Part shown: piece by piece, positions 1-5,281 of the stretch
Position numbering within the stretch: position 1 is the first letter of the stretch
How the letters are laid out: the number at the start of each line of letters is the position of its first letter
NCBI GenBank assembly: GCA_002327885.1
Contig: DCUS01000066.1
Coordinates: forward strand, 15,112-20,392
Origin: Syntrophaceae bacterium UBA2208
Lineage (GTDB): Bacteria; Desulfobacterota; BSN033; UBA1163
Reading direction: 5' to 3'
Length of the DNA: 5,281 bases
Program-made: the position numbers and the translations under genes
The notes under the pieces: generated by a model
The model's database searches: none
Told to the model about the DNA's origin: nothing
What the model saw: only the letters and a program-made list of their open reading frames with translations

Positions 1-321
1 CATCTGAACAATCTTGTCTTCCACTGCCGGTATCCCCAATCCCCGCTTACTTCCGTCAGGCTTGGGAATATACACCCGCCTTACCGGCTGAGGTCGATAC
101 CGCTTCGCCTTCAACCTTCCCACTAAATCCTTGAGGTTCTCCTCCAAGTTGACTCCATACCCCTGAACCGTTACCCCATCGATCCCTGAAGCCTTATCCC
201 TTTTCAGCTCCCGGAAACATTCCTTGAGAAAATCCTCCGACAGCAAATGTGCCAATGAGGTAAATTTGCACTTCGGATTCTCTCTGGCTCGTAGAGTTAG
301 AGATTCAAGTTTCGTTACCAT
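1..321 (-). CDS. ltrA: Group II intron reverse transcriptase/maturase, N-terminal 107 residues (partial)
   Basis: This is the intron-encoded protein that binds the intron RNA to aid splicing and copies it into DNA during retrohoming. Only the first 107 codons are present, and the frame is still open at the window edge. Residues about 37-60 carry the RT-0 signature (RELKRDKASGIDGVTV). Residues about 73-106 carry RT-1 (KRYRPQPVRRVYIPKPDGSK, then GIPAVEDKIVQ). Both are hallmark blocks of bacterial group II intron reverse transcriptases. The YADD active site, maturase (X) and any endonuclease domain would lie outside the window. ATG at 321 is chosen because homology-like sequence begins there and a G-rich stretch (GGGG) lies about 6 bases upstream. 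The frame is open further upstream to a TAA at 468-466, but that part looks like structured intron RNA rather than protein. No frameshift or stop is seen in the visible part. Confidence 0.94.
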   Translation of the reverse strand, partial: MVTKLESLTLRARENPKCKFTSLAHLLSEDFLKECFRELKRDKASGIDGVTVQGYGVNLEENLKDLVGRLKAKRYRPQPVRRVYIPKPDGSKRGLGIPAVEDKIVQM

Positions 322-618
322 CTGAACCCCAGTTCTGTGTGCCCGGCAGGTGTCTCCCTTGAACCCCTTTGCATTACCGCTACCCCCTTCTCTCCATCCG
401 CTTTCACGGACTTCTCCGATACTACGAGGTAGTCCGACGGCCAATGTATAATGCCTTGCCGATCCTTACCGTCTATAGGCTTGTCACAGCATTCTCTTAG
501 GGAGTACATCGGCCCTCCCGAGTTCCTATGAGTTCCATTTGATATCTCACCATCCTCTCAGACCCCGTCGGGTTCTCACATCCTCGCCTCTTGCGGTTGT
601 AAGAATGTTGCCTGCTCC

Positions 619-625
619 TTAATGA
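619..625 (-). other. Candidate EBS1 of the group II intron
   Basis: The intron sense strand reads TCATTAA here, about intron positions 214-220, which is within domain I. It is the exact complement of the seven exon bases TTAATGA that directly precede the proposed intron start. EBS1 pairing with IBS1 is how group II introns select their 5' exon and DNA target. Assignment as EBS1 is by complementarity and position, not by a folded structure. Confidence 0.65.
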
Positions 626-838
626 ACAGTATCGGCCTCCGACACGCTGGAAGATTTCAGGGCTCAATCGGTTCGCTTTCACTATGGTTCGATACCTCCC
701 GCCTCCCGCACCATCCAGCCAGCTAAGCCGATTACTCGCTTAACAGGCTAAATGTGGAATTAAGTGTTGGGCTGGTGGCTAACCTTTACCCAAATAGGAC
801 TTGCACCTACAAGAACTCATAAGCTTTGCTCGGCACAC

Positions 839-845
839 TCATTAA
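839..845 (-). other. Candidate IBS1 at the intron insertion site
   Basis: The last seven exon bases before the intron read TTAATGA on the minus strand, abutting GTGTG at 838. They pair without mismatch to the proposed EBS1 at 619-625. This adjacency independently supports the exon/intron boundary at 838/839. Confidence 0.65.
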
Positions 846-1086
846 TCCCACCTCTAATGAATTTTCCGAAAATATTCAAAATCATACCTGCCTAAGAGAA
901 AAATAACAACATGATTTGAATTCGTATTGTTTCAATATCGACCATTCCCAAAGGTTCTTCTTTCCAAATCTTCTTGGAGGGTAAGAAGTACTTCGCCCAA
1001 AAGAATCTGTGAAAGCCAAGCGGCCTAATGCTACCGTCAACTTAAGTCCTTTCAGGATAACTGAAGCACCGGGCTGTGGAGTTCAT
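846..1086. other. Unidentified gene-free stretch between the intron and the GcvH-like remnant
   Basis: No intact gene is recognised. On the minus strand one frame is open for 66 codons (1082-882), but it has no ATG start or ribosome site and no family I recognise. A second, overlapping minus-strand frame is open for about 49 codons and includes the segment FFWAKYFLPSKKIW. It is likewise unrecognised. Either could be debris of the decayed genes next door, or chance. A small A/T-rich inverted repeat (ATTTT, CGG, AAAAT) lies near 860 and is too weak to call a terminator. Confidence 0.5.
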
Positions 1087-1209
1087 TTAGCGGTTAAGGA
1101 AAGACCTTTGATAAGTCTTGTATGACAGAAGTTTTTTAAACTCCTCTATGTTCTGGATTTCTATTATAGCAATCCATCCTTTCCCATAAGGATCTTTGTT
1201 AATAAAAAT
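1087..1209 (-). pseudogene. Remnant of a glycine cleavage H (GcvH)-like lipoyl protein, C-terminal 40 residues
   Basis: GcvH-type proteins carry a lipoyl group, shuttling the aminomethyl intermediate in glycine cleavage; related proteins act in lipoate assembly. The minus-strand frame from 1209 ends at TAA 1089-1087. It contains the block INKDPYGKGWIAII followed by an acidic segment and KKLLSYKTYQ. This matches the C-terminal pattern of GcvH: (V/I)N-x-DPYG-x-GW, then a short helix with LL-x(3)-Y. The frame is closed just before this by TAG at 1212-1210. Nothing resembling the lipoyl-lysine region (ES-x-K) is visible upstream. A weakly similar stretch in the same frame at about 1275-1213 (VQIHMPNKGTT) might be earlier GcvH sequence, but I cannot confirm it. 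The piece is therefore a dead 3' end rather than a small gene. Identity rests on one motif block. Confidence 0.68.
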
Positions 1210-1341
1210 CTATTCAATATTTTCATCCTTCGTGGTGCCCTTGTTGGGCATGTGGATTTGTACACTGAATTTAAACCTCGGTGATCATCCCATTTCCCTT
1301 CCCATTTGCTGTTGCGTTACGAGGGTTTCTACGAGCTCAAT

Positions 1342-1528
1342 TCAATGTACTTTCCCCATCCTTTTTAAAATCTCCTTAGCAGTGATCATTCCACTGATCG
1401 AGGCCTGCATTAATCCCCTCGTAATTCCTGCCCCGTCACCTATTAGAAAGAGATTCTTAACGTGGGTTTCCAAAAAGGAAAAAAACCTTTACACGATTCT
1501 TATATAACTTCACCTCCGCATAATCGCC
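1342..1528 (-). pseudogene. Remnant of an FAD-dependent dehydrogenase, C-terminal ~60 residues, frameshifted
   Basis: The intact family (uncharacterised NAD/FAD-utilising dehydrogenases, several hundred residues) ends with an FAD-binding block of the form NL-x(2)-IGDGAG-x-(T/S)RG, then a helix of small residues. Here the minus-strand frame 1470-1342 reads ETHVKNLFLIGDGAGITRG, then LMQASISGMITAKEIL and a natural TGA stop. Just upstream, in a different frame (1528-1484), lies AEVKLYKNRVKV. This resembles the (E/V)KFYSNR segment that normally precedes that block. The two pieces are joined across T-rich sequence at about 1470-1487, which suggests a frameshift in homopolymer runs. A TGA at 1531-1529 closes the upstream piece. 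The FAD-binding N-terminus and the central domain are absent between here and the activator gene. This is a clear 3' relic, not a functional small protein. Confidence 0.8.
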
Positions 1529-1727
1529 TCAAAAGATATTAAAAACCCCCTTTTTGCATTATTGGGATGGTAAGTTTTAAGCTTCTGTTTGTCTAATTTA
1601 TTCTTCTATGTTCTCTTTAACCGGTTTCATGTTAAATCAACCATCTGATCTCTTTTTTCCATGGTTTAAAATGCCAACACAGGCTCTACCTAACACCACT
1701 ATTACAAATGTTAAGTTTTTGATATCC
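1529..1727. other. Gene-free stretch after the activator gene
   Basis: No gene, RNA or convincing rho-independent terminator is seen. Minus-strand frames are broken by many stops. A short repeat of five A, five G and five T bases near 1540-1555 could form only an A/T stem and is not a normal terminator. The end of the cassette transcript is therefore not defined by the sequence. Confidence 0.5.
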
Positions 1728-2543
1728 CTAATGAGAGCCAACCGGCTTGATCAATTTATTCAGCTCAAACCCTGCCAATATAGCCGCCCCAAGAGCTCCC
1801 ATTATTTGTGGTTCCTCAGGGATTAAAATTTCCATCCCAATTTCGTCTTCCATCGCTTTTTTCATGCCCACATTCTTGGCCACCCCACCCGTGAACACGA
1901 CATCTTTCTTAAAACCGATGGGCTTCCCCATAATAGCTACCCGGTGGGCAATGGCTTTGTGTATCCCTGCAATCAAATCTCCATGGCCCTTTCCTTCAGC
2001 CCGGAGAGAGACCATTTCTGACTCAGCAAAAACAGTGCAGGTGCTGCTTATTTGACAGGGATTCTTGCTGCGAAGGGAAATAGGGCCCATTTCATTAATG
2101 TCCACCTCAAGAACCCGGGCCATAACTTCAAGGAATCTTCCAGTACCCGCAGCACACTTATCGTTCATGACAAAGTTAGTAACATTGCCATTGTCATCAA
2201 GCCCTATCACTTTACTATCCTGACCGCCAATATCAATCACTGTCCTCGCCTCTGGCATAAGTGAACCTACCCCCTCGGCATGGCAAATGATCTCGGTTAC
2301 TGCCTTATGGGCAAATAGGACAGACCTTCGCCCGTAGCCAGTTGAGATAACATAGTCTACATTCCCGATTGAGAGCGCTGCTTTTGCCAGAGCTCCTTTA
2401 ATCACCACCTCTGCTATCTTGGTAACATTAGAGCCAGTAGGCATAATGGAAAAGGAAAGCATTTTATTGGTGCTCAGAATAACGGCCTTGGCAGTAGCAG
2501 CACCAATGTCAATACCAGCTAATATCAATGGTTCCTGCTCCAA
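1728..2543 (-). CDS. 2-hydroxyacyl-CoA dehydratase / benzoyl-CoA reductase activator ATPase (BadF/BcrA/HgdC family)
   Basis: This is a cytoplasmic ASKHA-fold ATPase that, as a dimer, holds one [4Fe-4S] cluster. It couples ATP hydrolysis to injecting a low-potential electron into the partner dehydratase or reductase. All family motifs are present in 271 residues. Phosphate loop 1 is GIDIGAATAKAVI (10-22) and phosphate loop 2 is VIDIGGQDSK (102-111). The first cluster ligand is C130 in NDKCAAGTGRFLE, and the second is C169 in STCTVFAESE. The adenosine loop is FTGGVAKN (217-224). The 39-residue spacing of C130 and C169 equals that of the two cluster cysteines in HgdC. Length is that of HgdC-type homodimeric activators (about 260-270), not the longer BcrA. 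The start is TTG at 2543, since the next Met is residue 28, beyond the first motif; a weak AGAAG is the only ribosome-site candidate, so translation may be coupled to the preceding gene, which ends 11 bases upstream. No second activator gene is present in the window. Confidence 0.95.
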   Translation of the reverse strand: MEQEPLILAGIDIGAATAKAVILSTNKMLSFSIMPTGSNVTKIAEVVIKGALAKAALSIGNVDYVISTGYGRRSVLFAHKAVTEIICHAEGVGSLMPEARTVIDIGGQDSKVIGLDDNGNVTNFVMNDKCAAGTGRFLEVMARVLEVDINEMGPISLRSKNPCQISSTCTVFAESEMVSLRAEGKGHGDLIAGIHKAIAHRVAIMGKPIGFKKDVVFTGGVAKNVGMKKAMEDEIGMEILIPEEPQIMGALGAAILAGFELNKLIKPVGSH

Positions 2544-2554
2544 ATATTTGTCTT

Positions 2555-3958
2555 CTATACCGTGGCGGAAGCTTTTTTGGCTCTCAGTATCTCAGCAAAA
2601 GTTTCCACCCTGGTTTTCAAGGCACCAGCACTATAACTCCTATTGTCATAGTTATCTGTCTCTAAAGACAAGACCGGTATCCCGATATTTTCCTCTACCC
2701 ATTTCTTGAGGAAATGAGAGGTGATAGCAAATGGGCGGCAGTTGTACATGTAATTCCAAATGATACCGTCTATATTCAAATCTTCAACTGCCTTGGCAGT
2801 TCGCTGGACAAAACCATAAGAGCTGTGGTATATACCAAGTCTCATTTCTCTCTCAGCTATTTGTTCGCCCAGGGTAGTGTAAGTAGTTTCCGACTTGGCT
2901 TTGGGTGGCGGTGAACTGAAAAGGGTGGCGCAAATGGCTAAACCAGCATTCTCCATCATATGTATTATGCTTGGGTCGGAGAAATGGGTAAGAATAGTCA
3001 TCACCCTAGGGGCACCTTTTTCCACTACTCCAATCCCTTTGTCAACCTTTTCTTTAATTTCCCGGTTTAGGAGGGCTATGGCACCCGGTGCTTCATCCAT
3101 AGCCCTACCGGTACAGCCACTCGATAGCCACATGGCTAACCCTATTTCTACTTGACTAATCGGTATTGGATCAGCCTTTGCGAATTCATCACTCTGTCTT
3201 ATATTACTATAGACATGACGACTAATAGACATGGCTTTATCCCAATCGTCAGGGGTAACCTCTATTCCCAAAACTTCCTTGACGGAGGCAAATACTTTAT
3301 TCAACTGTGACCCCAAAAATTCTACCCGTTGTGACAGCCAATTAGGATACTCCCCCCATCTGGAATCCATAGAGCCATCGACGTAGACCGCCCGATGGTC
3401 ATATCTTTCTTGCAAAAGCTCATCCGCCTTGGACCCCATATCACAATAATAACTTGAGCCAGTGACCAAGTCCGGAACCGGGATTATTCCTTTAGCCATT
3501 CCCCCGACTCTGATTTGTTGCAGTGAACATAACCCATTCCCTGGTGGCAAACCATTCTCCTCTCCTGCTTCAAGAATAGGGGAGAGTTTATTGAAGATCT
3601 GCCCCATGGTATGACACAGCACTACGTCAGGGCAAGCGCAGTATACTTTCTCCGGAGCAGCTGCTTTTATCGCCATACTTGGACCTTGGATACTGGGAAA
3701 ACCGTAGTAGACCAATTTCTTCCCTTCATCCTTAGCCAGAACTAAGTCAATAAGCTCCTTAAGCCATGCCCCAAGTAACTTCCTCACCCCCATCAACTCC
3801 ACCTCATGATTCTGCCTGACCCAGATCTCGGCTCTCTTCATATCCTTAAGTCCCAACTCTAATTTCTGGAAAGCTTTCTCAATTCGGTGTTTTTCCCGGT
3901 TTATTTCTTCATTTTCAAAACCACATATTTTGAGTAGTTCATCATAATAGTCAGCCAT
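2555..3958 (-). CDS. 2-hydroxyacyl-CoA dehydratase / benzoyl-CoA reductase family subunit, cluster-bearing (HgdA/BcrB-like)
   Basis: This is one of two related subunits of an acyl-CoA dehydratase or reductase that receives an electron from the activator ATPase. At 467 residues it is close to the larger subunits of the family (HgdA about 477, BcrB about 435). All three expected [4Fe-4S] ligand positions are present: C144 in NGLCSLQQIR, C172 in SSYYCDMG after PDLV, and C407 in MYNCRPFAI. The first ~80 residues form a charged, helix-rich extension, with the Rossmann-like domains following. The C-terminal block (IPVLSLETDNYD ... TRVETFAEIL) is clearly paralogous to the end of the upstream subunit. 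Its ATG shares one base with the stop of that gene (TAATG), and AAGGAGG lies 8 bases upstream at 3973-3967, inside the preceding gene. This indicates coupled translation and probably stoichiometric output. The substrate cannot be deduced. Dehydration of a 2-hydroxyacyl-CoA is favoured because only one activator is present, but reductase activity is not excluded. Confidence 0.93.
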   Translation of the reverse strand: MADYYDELLKICGFENEEINREKHRIEKAFQKLELGLKDMKRAEIWVRQNHEVELMGVRKLLGAWLKELIDLVLAKDEGKKLVYYGFPSIQGPSMAIKAAAPEKVYCACPDVVLCHTMGQIFNKLSPILEAGEENGLPPGNGLCSLQQIRVGGMAKGIIPVPDLVTGSSYYCDMGSKADELLQERYDHRAVYVDGSMDSRWGEYPNWLSQRVEFLGSQLNKVFASVKEVLGIEVTPDDWDKAMSISRHVYSNIRQSDEFAKADPIPISQVEIGLAMWLSSGCTGRAMDEAPGAIALLNREIKEKVDKGIGVVEKGAPRVMTILTHFSDPSIIHMMENAGLAICATLFSSPPPKAKSETTYTTLGEQIAEREMRLGIYHSSYGFVQRTAKAVEDLNIDGIIWNYMYNCRPFAITSHFLKKWVEENIGIPVLSLETDNYDNRSYSAGALKTRVETFAEILRAKKASATV

Positions 3959-5103
3959 TATTTAGCCCTCCTTAGAGTTTCAATAAAAGTTTCAATACGT
4001 GTCCGTAGGGGTCCTACTTCAGATGGGTCGTAGTCTGAATCTATGGTAAGCATAGGTAGCCCAGTCTCTCTCTTTAATATGCCGGGGAAATAGTAGGATT
4101 CCGTCTTATATGATTCACGATACAACAACTGATACCAGATAACTCCCGAAACGTTAAATTCCTTGGCTAGCTTGATCAGGAAATCACGTCTCTCTTTGCC
4201 TGGTCTGAACCAGCCGGGAGGTACCCTCTGCATGAAGTAAAATTCGGCTAAAGCCTCCATCATGTCACCATTAGGGTTTACCCTTCCCCAATAGGATCTT
4301 ATCCCCTCAGTAAACTCCTCAATAACGATGGCTCCACCGGCCTCCTCAATTAGGTCAACGATTTTACTATCACCTAAAGCCAGGGTTGCGCCGGTAAGTA
4401 ATATCCTTGGACCCTCCTGAGACGGGATTACCCCCTCCTTCAACTCTTTATAGAGTGACTCGAGAATCTCTACCATAACTTTTTTATCGGCAAGGAAGGA
4501 GCTGTGATTAAGAAACACGAAGTCTCGGCCACTTATTGGTGCTAACTGAGATTTACGCATCAAGCTTATCTCTTTCAGTAGTTCCCTTTCCCTGTTACAC
4601 AAATAAATTGCCTCCCTCAGCTTTGGCTCAGTAATCTCAGCTCCTGTAAGTTCCTCCAGCTTTGCTTTAAGCCGGGTTATTCCATGGAGATAATAATCGA
4701 GAGTAGCCTTTTCCTTCATATGAGGCACTCCAAAAGGAAATATTTCGAGCTCAGTATTATAGTCCAGAACGTCTGAAATCGCTCGGATATGGTTATCGGT
4801 TATTGGGACGACCAAAAGGTCGATAACGTTGTAGTACGGATCTTCTCCCGATACACCATAACCAATTTGGGCCCGGCAAAATGTGTCTAACCAGCGGCAA
4901 ATATAGGCACCAGCCAGTTCTACCATAGAATGGTCACCACCGCGAATAAGGCATATTGGGATCGCTTCTGAAGCCAAGGTAAGCTCTTCGGGCATATATC
5001 CCCCTGGAATATATCCAACAACCTTTCGCCCTTCAGCCTTGGCTTTTTCCAAATCAAACAATCTGGTCCTCAAATGGGAAGAGAGTTTCTCCATCGCCTT
5101 CAT
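3958..5103 (-). CDS. 2-hydroxyacyl-CoA dehydratase / benzoyl-CoA reductase family subunit, divergent, lacking two cluster cysteines (BcrC/HgdB-like)
   Basis: This is the partner subunit of the next gene, about 381 residues, the size of BcrC/HgdB-type small subunits. Family marks include GYIPGGYMPEEL near residue 31, LPMLTIDSDYD near 349, and the C-terminal TRIETFIETLRRAK shared with its partner. C76 (TFCRAQIG) lies exactly 19 residues before the Asp of IDLLV, as C144 does before PDLV in the partner, so ligand position one is kept. Ligand position two reads PITDNH (100-105) where the partner has YYCD. Position three reads LLYRESY (326-332), with R329 where the partner has C407. Two of three cysteines are therefore absent, and a normal three-cysteine cluster is not expected here. 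The start is ATG 5103, with AGGAGGT 4 bases upstream. A TTG at 5133 would add 10 residues but has no ribosome site, and the good AGGAGGT would then fall inside the gene. It is first in the cassette and overlaps the next gene by one base. Confidence 0.92.
   Translation of the reverse strand: MKAMEKLSSHLRTRLFDLEKAKAEGRKVVGYIPGGYMPEELTLASEAIPICLIRGGDHSMVELAGAYICRWLDTFCRAQIGYGVSGEDPYYNVIDLLVVPITDNHIRAISDVLDYNTELEIFPFGVPHMKEKATLDYYLHGITRLKAKLEELTGAEITEPKLREAIYLCNRERELLKEISLMRKSQLAPISGRDFVFLNHSSFLADKKVMVEILESLYKELKEGVIPSQEGPRILLTGATLALGDSKIVDLIEEAGGAIVIEEFTEGIRSYWGRVNPNGDMMEALAEFYFMQRVPPGWFRPGKERRDFLIKLAKEFNVSGVIWYQLLYRESYKTESYYFPGILKRETGLPMLTIDSDYDPSEVGPLRTRIETFIETLRRAK
3967..3973 (-). promoter_or_regulatory. 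Ribosome binding site of the second subunit gene, inside the preceding gene
   Basis: AAGGAGG on the minus strand, eight bases before ATG 3958 and within the last codons of the upstream gene. Together with the TAATG stop/start overlap it supports coupled translation of the two subunits. Confidence 0.85.
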
Positions 5104-5107
5104 AATT

Positions 5108-5114
5108 ACCTCCT
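5108..5114 (-). promoter_or_regulatory. Ribosome binding site that decides the start of the first subunit gene
   Basis: AGGAGGT on the minus strand, four bases before ATG 5103. It is a near-perfect Shine-Dalgarno sequence. No comparable site precedes the upstream TTG at 5133, so the ATG is the better start. Confidence 0.85.
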
Positions 5115-5200
5115 GGATATTACTCTTGTCCAAATTAGATTTCTGAAAATGGGCCCTACCTTTGGTTTTATGGTAAACCGATTTCGCCGATCAGTCTTAC

Positions 5201-5229
5201 ATAAAAAAGAAGTGTCGCCAATGAATCAA
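5201..5229 (-). promoter_or_regulatory. Weak candidate sigma-70-type promoter upstream of the cassette
   Basis: On the minus strand TTGATT (5229-5224) and TTTTAT (5206-5201) are 17 bases apart, about 100 bases before ATG 5103. Each hexamer matches the consensus at only four positions in A/T-rich DNA, so this may be chance. A 5-base inverted repeat (GGTTT/AAACC, 5164-5179) lies between it and the gene and could be an operator or nothing. Confidence 0.2.
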
Positions 5230-5281
5230 TTTTATAATCCTCAATAAAGCGTGAATATGAAAGACCAATCTATTGCAAACC

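Larger units (their letters stand above)
1..838 (-). mobile_element. Group II intron, 5' part (ribozyme domains I to IV and start of its ORF), cut by window edge
   Basis: This is a self-splicing retroelement. The RNA folds into a ribozyme, and the encoded protein helps it splice and insert into new DNA sites. On the minus strand the element begins with GTGTGCC at 838, matching the conserved group II 5' end (GUGYG). A short hairpin follows at 809-795 (TAGG, loop, CCTA), typical of the start of domain I. About 500 bases without a convincing gene then lead to a reverse transcriptase ORF starting at 321, the usual layout for an ORF placed in domain IV. A candidate EBS1 at 625-619 pairs perfectly over 7 bases with the exon sequence next to the proposed splice site. 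The rest of the ORF, domains V and VI and the 3' splice site lie beyond position 1, so completeness and activity cannot be judged. The intron has the same orientation as the dehydratase cassette and sits in decayed, non-coding DNA. I do not assign a structural subclass. Confidence 0.9.

Noticed and set aside
315..682. Two minus-strand open frames of about 60 codons before the reverse transcriptase
   Set aside because: They lie in the part of the intron expected to be structured RNA (domains I to IV), show no family signature, and one overlaps the reverse transcriptase start in another frame.
707..711. GTGCG on the minus strand as an alternative intron 5' end
   Set aside because: GTGTG at 838 is followed by a typical domain I hairpin, leaves enough length for domains I to III, and has an adjacent IBS1 matching EBS1; 711 has none of these supports.
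774..778. CCACC in the intron as a possible EBS2 pairing with GGTGG in the exon
   Set aside because: Only five bases pair, and the site is about 60 bases into the intron, earlier than expected for EBS2; chance is likely.
1408..1417. A 10-base repeat (GGGATTAATG, minus strand) shared by the FAD relic and the intron insertion site at 840-849
   Set aside because: Ten-base matches are expected by chance in a window this long, and one copy is explained by coding sequence.
1196..1507. Plus-strand open frame of 103 codons
   Set aside because: It is the antisense of the FAD-dehydrogenase relic; the recognisable protein motif is on the minus strand.
1540..1555. A-run, G/C-run, T-run as a terminator after the cassette
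   Set aside because: The stem would be only five A-T pairs, with no G/C stem followed by a T tract.
2895..3155. Plus-strand open frames inside the subunit and activator genes
   Set aside because: They are shadows of strongly supported minus-strand genes and have no family features of their own.

Overview
The window suggests a strict anaerobe, because its main content is a three-gene cassette for an oxygen-sensitive, ATP-driven iron-sulfur enzyme of the 2-hydroxyacyl-CoA dehydratase / benzoyl-CoA reductase superfamily. The lineage cannot be fixed from this sequence. Everything recognisable lies on the minus strand, so the order below is in the direction of transcription, from right to left.

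Right edge (5104-5281): a short leader with no gene. Next comes the cassette. The first gene is a divergent small subunit (preferred start 5103, end 3958). The second is a larger subunit with a full set of cluster cysteines (3958-2555, overlapping the first by one base in TAATG). The third is an ASKHA-fold activator ATPase (2543-1728, TTG start, 11 bases after the second). From the known family, the activator dimer holds one [4Fe-4S] cluster, hydrolyses ATP, and passes a single low-potential electron to the two-subunit component. That component then dehydrates a 2-hydroxyacyl-CoA or reduces an acyl-CoA. Substrate, ferredoxin and CoA-transferase are not visible here. The first subunit lacks two of the three cysteine positions that its partner keeps, which is the most unusual feature of the cassette.

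Downstream (839-1727): nearly 900 bases without an intact gene. Two decayed 3' ends are recognisable: the C-terminus of an FAD-dependent dehydrogenase, broken by a frameshift (1342-1528), and the C-terminus of a glycine cleavage H-like protein, preceded by an in-frame stop (1087-1209). The rest is unidentified.

Left edge (1-838): the 5' part of a group II intron on the minus strand, cut by the window edge. It has a GTGTG 5' end, about 500 bases of ribozyme, and the start of its reverse transcriptase/maturase (321 to the edge). A 7-base exon-binding site in the intron matches the 7 exon bases directly before the proposed splice site, which supports the boundary at 838/839.
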